Below are positions 61,113 to 64,000 of a stretch of 64,000 nucleotides of DNA, piece after piece. The position numbers and the translations under genes were made by a program. This stretch comes from Pseudomonas serbica. Its GTDB lineage: Bacteria; Pseudomonadota; Gammaproteobacteria; Pseudomonadales; Pseudomonadaceae. The notes below the pieces were generated by a model that saw only the letters and a list, made by a program, of their open reading frames with translations, did no database searches and was not told where the DNA came from. The stretch is taken from contig NZ_JAQIYM010000012.1 of assembly GCF_028823535.1 (NCBI RefSeq), positions 172,986-236,985 on the forward strand. The letters are read 5' to 3'. How positions within the stretch are numbered: position 1 is the stretch's first letter; each line of letters begins with the position of its first letter.

Positions 61113-62084
61113 ATGGACTTCAAACGTACCTTGCTCGCCGCAGCACTTCCCCTGGCTTTCACCCTCAGCAGTGCCGCTCAGGCGCTGGAAATCAAATTTG
61201 CCGACATCCACCCGGCAGGCTACCCGACCGTGGTCGCCGAAGAGCAACTGGGCAAGACCCTGGTGGCCGACAGCGACGGCAAGCTGACCTTCAAGATGTT
61301 CGCCGGCGGTGTGCTCGGCTCGGAAAAGGAAGTGGTCGAGCAAGCCCAGGTCGGTGCCATCCAGATGGCCCGGGTCAGCCTCGGCATCGTCGGCCCCGTG
61401 GTACCGGACGTGAACGTGTTCAACATGCCGTTCGTGTTCCGTGACCAGGCGCACATGCGCAAGGTCATCGATGGCGAAGTCGGCGACGAGATCCTCGACA
61501 AGATCACCAACTCCGAATTCAACCTGGTCGCCCTGGCCTGGATGGACGGCGGCACGCGCAACATCTATACCAAGAAACCGGTGCGCAGCCTGGAAGACCT
61601 CAAGGGCATGAAGATCCGGGTGCAAGGCAACCCGATGTTCATCGAAACCATCAACGCCATGGGCGGCAACGGTATTGCCATGGACACCGGTGAAATCTTC
61701 AGTGCCCTGCAGACCGGGGTGATCGACGGCGCGGAGAACAACCCGCCGACCCTGCTCGAACACAATCACTACCAGAACGCCAAGTTCTACAGCCTGACCG
61801 GCCACCTGATCCTGCCCGAGCCGATCGTGATGTCGAAGATCACCTGGAACAAGCTCACCCCCGAGCAGCAAGTCCTGGTGAAGAAGACCGCCAAGGCTGC
61901 GCAGGCCCAGGAGCGCACCCTGTGGGATGCCAAGTCGGCCAGCAGCGAAGAAAAACTCAAGGCCGCCGGCGTCGAGTTCATCACCGTCGACAAAAAACCT
62001 TTCTATGAGGCAACCGCCTCGATCCGCGAGAAATACGGCGCGCCCTACGCTGACCTGATCAAGCGCATCGAAGCCGTCCAGTAA
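61113..62084 (+). CDS. TRAP transporter substrate-binding protein (DctP family)
   Basis: A 323-residue exported solute-binding protein with signal peptide (about 1-26, ending AQALE) and the DctP fold. The conserved Arg of the carboxylate site fits GMKIRVQGNPMFIE. It delivers an organic acid, here most likely galacturonate or glucuronate, to the DctQM permease encoded next. It follows the lactonase by 67 bases. Start ATG is preceded by TGGAGACACC. Confidence 0.93.
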   Translation: MDFKRTLLAAALPLAFTLSSAAQALEIKFADIHPAGYPTVVAEEQLGKTLVADSDGKLTFKMFAGGVLGSEKEVVEQAQVGAIQMARVSLGIVGPVVPDVNVFNMPFVFRDQAHMRKVIDGEVGDEILDKITNSEFNLVALAWMDGGTRNIYTKKPVRSLEDLKGMKIRVQGNPMFIETINAMGGNGIAMDTGEIFSALQTGVIDGAENNPPTLLEHNHYQNAKFYSLTGHLILPEPIVMSKITWNKLTPEQQVLVKKTAKAAQAQERTLWDAKSASSEEKLKAAGVEFITVDKKPFYEATASIREKYGAPYADLIKRIEAVQ

Positions 62085-62163
62085 CCCTCCCTGCATTCAA
62101 GAAAGGCCCGGCGTGCACTGACCAGGGAACAGGTCCGTGCGCGCCCGGTTACGGTGGAACCCG

Positions 62164-62691
62164 ATGAAGAATCTACTGCTGCGTTTCAATGACAAGCTCT
62201 ACATGACCTGCATCTGGGTCGCCGGGCTGTCCGTGCTGGCCATTGCCCTGATCATTCCCTGGGGCGTGTTCGCCCGTTACGTGCTCGGCACCGGCTCCAG
62301 CTGGCCCGAGCCCACGGCGATCCTGCTGATGATGGTCTTCACCTTCATCGGCGCCGCGGCCAGTTATCGTTCCGCTTCGCACATGGCGGTGGCGATGCTC
62401 ACTGACCGCATGTCGCCGCAACTGCGCCAGGCCATGAGCGTATTTTCGCAATTGCTGATGGCGACCATCAGCCTGTTCATGGCGATCTGGGGCACCAAGC
62501 TGTGCCTGTCGACCTGGAACCAGTTCATGAGCGCCCTGCCGACCCTGCGCGTGGGCATCACTTACATGCCCATTCCGATTGGCGGTCTGCTGACGCTGAT
62601 CTTTGTGCTGGAGAAGCTCTTGTTCGGTGACCAGAGCAACCGTCGGGTCGTGCGTTTCGACCTCGTTGAAGAAAACGAAGGGGCTGCCTGA
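62164..62691 (+). CDS. TRAP transporter small permease (DctQ family)
   Basis: A 175-residue inner-membrane protein with four hydrophobic helices. It bridges the binding protein and the large permease. The ATG at 62164 is chosen since the upstream ORF begins in untranslated sequence. Its TGA is directly followed by the ATG of the large permease gene, consistent with a fixed 1:1 complex. Confidence 0.9.
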   Translation: MKNLLLRFNDKLYMTCIWVAGLSVLAIALIIPWGVFARYVLGTGSSWPEPTAILLMMVFTFIGAAASYRSASHMAVAMLTDRMSPQLRQAMSVFSQLLMATISLFMAIWGTKLCLSTWNQFMSALPTLRVGITYMPIPIGGLLTLIFVLEKLLFGDQSNRRVVRFDLVEENEGAA

Positions 62692-63972
62692 ATGGACGCT
62701 TTTATTCTGTTGGGCAGTTTTATCGCGTTGATCCTGATTGGCATGCCGGTCGCCTACGCGCTGGGACTTTCTGCCCTGATCGGCGCGTTCTGGATCGACA
62801 TTCCGTTCCAGGCGCTGATGATTCAGGTCGCTGGCGGCGTGAACAAGTTTTCCCTGCTGGCGATTCCGTTCTTCGTGCTGGCAGGCGCGATCATGGCCGA
62901 GGGTGGGATGTCCCGGCGCCTGGTGGCGTTTGCCGGGGTGCTGGTGGGGTTCGTGCGCGGTGGACTGTCGCTGGTCAACATCATGGCGTCGACTTTCTTT
63001 GGCGCGATCTCCGGTTCATCGGTAGCTGACACTGCCTCGGTCGGTTCGGTGCTGATCCCGGAAATGGAACGCCGCGGCTATCCCCGTGAATTCGCCACAG
63101 CCGTAACCGTCAGTGGTTCGGTGCAGGCCCTGCTGACCCCGCCGAGCCACAACTCGGTGCTCTACTCGCTGGCCGCGGGCGGCACGGTGTCGATTGCCTC
63201 GCTGTTCATGGCCGGGGTGGTACCGGGCCTGTTGATGAGCGCGTGCCTGATGGTGCTGTGCCTGATCTTCGCCAAGAAGCGTGACTACCCCAAGGGTGAA
63301 GTCATTCCGATGCGCGAGGCACTGAAGATTTGCGGCGAAGCCTTGTGGGGGCTGATGGCAATGGTCATCATCCTCGGCGGCATTCTCTCGGGGATCTTCA
63401 CCGCGACCGAATCGGCAGCCATCGCCGTGCTCTGGTCGTTCTTCGTGACCATGTTCATCTACCGCGACTACAAGTGGAGCGAGCTGCCAAAATTGATGCA
63501 CCGCACGGTGCGCACGATTTCGATCGTGATGATCCTGATCGGCTTCGCCGCCAGCTTCGGCTACATCATGACCCTGATGCAGATCCCGGCGAAGATCACC
63601 ACGATGTTCCTGACCCTGTCGGACAACCGTTACGTGATCCTGATGTGCATCAACGTCATGCTGCTGTTGCTCGGCACCGTGATGGACATGGCGCCGCTGA
63701 TCCTGATCCTCACACCGATCCTGATGCCGGTGATTCTCGGCATTGGCGTGGACCCGGTGCAGTTCGGCATGATCATGCTGGTGAACCTGGGGATTGGTTT
63801 GATCACACCGCCTGTGGGCGCGGTACTGTTTGTGGGGTCGGCCGTGGGTAAAGTCAGCATTGAATCAACTGTGAAGGCCCTGCTGCCGTTCTACGGCGTG
63901 CTGTTTTTGGTGCTGCTGGCCGTGACCTACATTCCTGCGCTGTCGCTGTGGTTGCCGCATCTGGTGTTGTAA
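62692..63972 (+). CDS. TRAP transporter large permease (DctM family)
   Basis: A 426-residue protein with about 12 transmembrane helices and two hairpins. The conserved SGSSVADTASVGSVLIPEME and VNLGIGLITPPVGAVLFVGS sequences mark the Na+-coupled transport core. It is the final gene of the uronate module in the window; aldarate dehydratase genes may follow outside. A REP unit begins 9 bases after the stop. Confidence 0.94.
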   Translation: MDAFILLGSFIALILIGMPVAYALGLSALIGAFWIDIPFQALMIQVAGGVNKFSLLAIPFFVLAGAIMAEGGMSRRLVAFAGVLVGFVRGGLSLVNIMASTFFGAISGSSVADTASVGSVLIPEMERRGYPREFATAVTVSGSVQALLTPPSHNSVLYSLAAGGTVSIASLFMAGVVPGLLMSACLMVLCLIFAKKRDYPKGEVIPMREALKICGEALWGLMAMVIILGGILSGIFTATESAAIAVLWSFFVTMFIYRDYKWSELPKLMHRTVRTISIVMILIGFAASFGYIMTLMQIPAKITTMFLTLSDNRYVILMCINVMLLLLGTVMDMAPLILILTPILMPVILGIGVDPVQFGMIMLVNLGIGLITPPVGAVLFVGSAVGKVSIESTVKALLPFYGVLFLVLLAVTYIPALSLWLPHLVL

Positions 63973-63980
63973 CGCTTTTA

Positions 63981-64000
63981 CTGTAGGAGCCGGCGTGCCG
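63981..64000. repeat. REP (GTAGGAGC type), cut by window end
   Basis: CTGTAGGAGCCGGCGTGCCG, the first unit of a REP pair; the partner would be beyond the window. Confidence 0.75.

Overview
The window looks like chromosomal DNA of a fluorescent-group Pseudomonas. It is GC-rich, it carries dense paired REP palindromes of the GTAGGAGCTGGC / GTGGGAGCGAGC kind, and the gene families (PpyR, DUF1652, SdaC, AguA with a PotF-like protein, OprD, Udh, AcnB) are typical of that genus. No rRNA, tRNA, CRISPR array, insertion sequence or prophage was seen. Only the short RHS segment near 33-34.1 kb is clearly AT-richer than its surroundings.

Layout. 0-6.2 kb: a VOC protein, a degenerate GGDEF protein, a three-gene molybdenum hydroxylase set (2Fe-2S subunit, Mo subunit, cytochrome c), and ppyR-nnrS behind a sigma-54 promoter with three NorR-type sites. 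6.4-13.4 kb: a PhnB-like VOC protein, an AraC regulator, exporters (LysE x2, DMT with a divergent MocR regulator) and alkylation repair (ada plus an AlkA-like glycosylase). 13.5-17 kb: a polyamine-binding protein, agmatine deiminase, a LysR regulator and a thioesterase remnant. 17-26 kb: a GFA protein, MiaE, UspA-type protein, DUF1289 protein, acnB with a strongly structured leader, a SulP transporter and an SdaC-type permease. 26-33 kb: tautomerase, TetR, a D-2-hydroxyacid dehydrogenase, a kinase/SDR pair, a small lipoprotein, a DUF1652 protein and a multi-PAS LuxR regulator. 33-34.1 kb: an RHS-core fragment with a low-GC ORF behind it.

34-48.6 kb is the most unusual part. It holds a second molybdenum hydroxylase flanked by two LysR genes, a putative structured leader, two tandem PF04909-type amidohydrolases (the first without its HxH metal motif), a UbiD decarboxylase with its own UbiX, a CobW-type metallochaperone GTPase, an NCS2 nucleobase/urate-type permease, an 8-oxoguanine-deaminase-like amidohydrolase and XdhC. 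My reading is a degradation pathway for a carboxylated N-heterocycle or modified purine whose substrate I cannot name. 48.6-57 kb: the reductive pyrimidine pathway (PreT/PreA dihydropyrimidine dehydrogenase, dihydropyrimidinase, an M20 carbamoyl-amino-acid hydrolase, an NCS1 transporter and a RutR-like TetR regulator). 57-64 kb: a CopC protein, then a hexuronate module (OprD porin, uronate dehydrogenase, lactonase, TRAP transporter) with shared GTACGAC-containing palindromic motifs.

Calls rest on reading translated sequence and motifs by eye. No database search was possible. Start codons were moved to the nearest sensible ribosome binding site where the longest open frame ran into a REP or a neighbouring gene.
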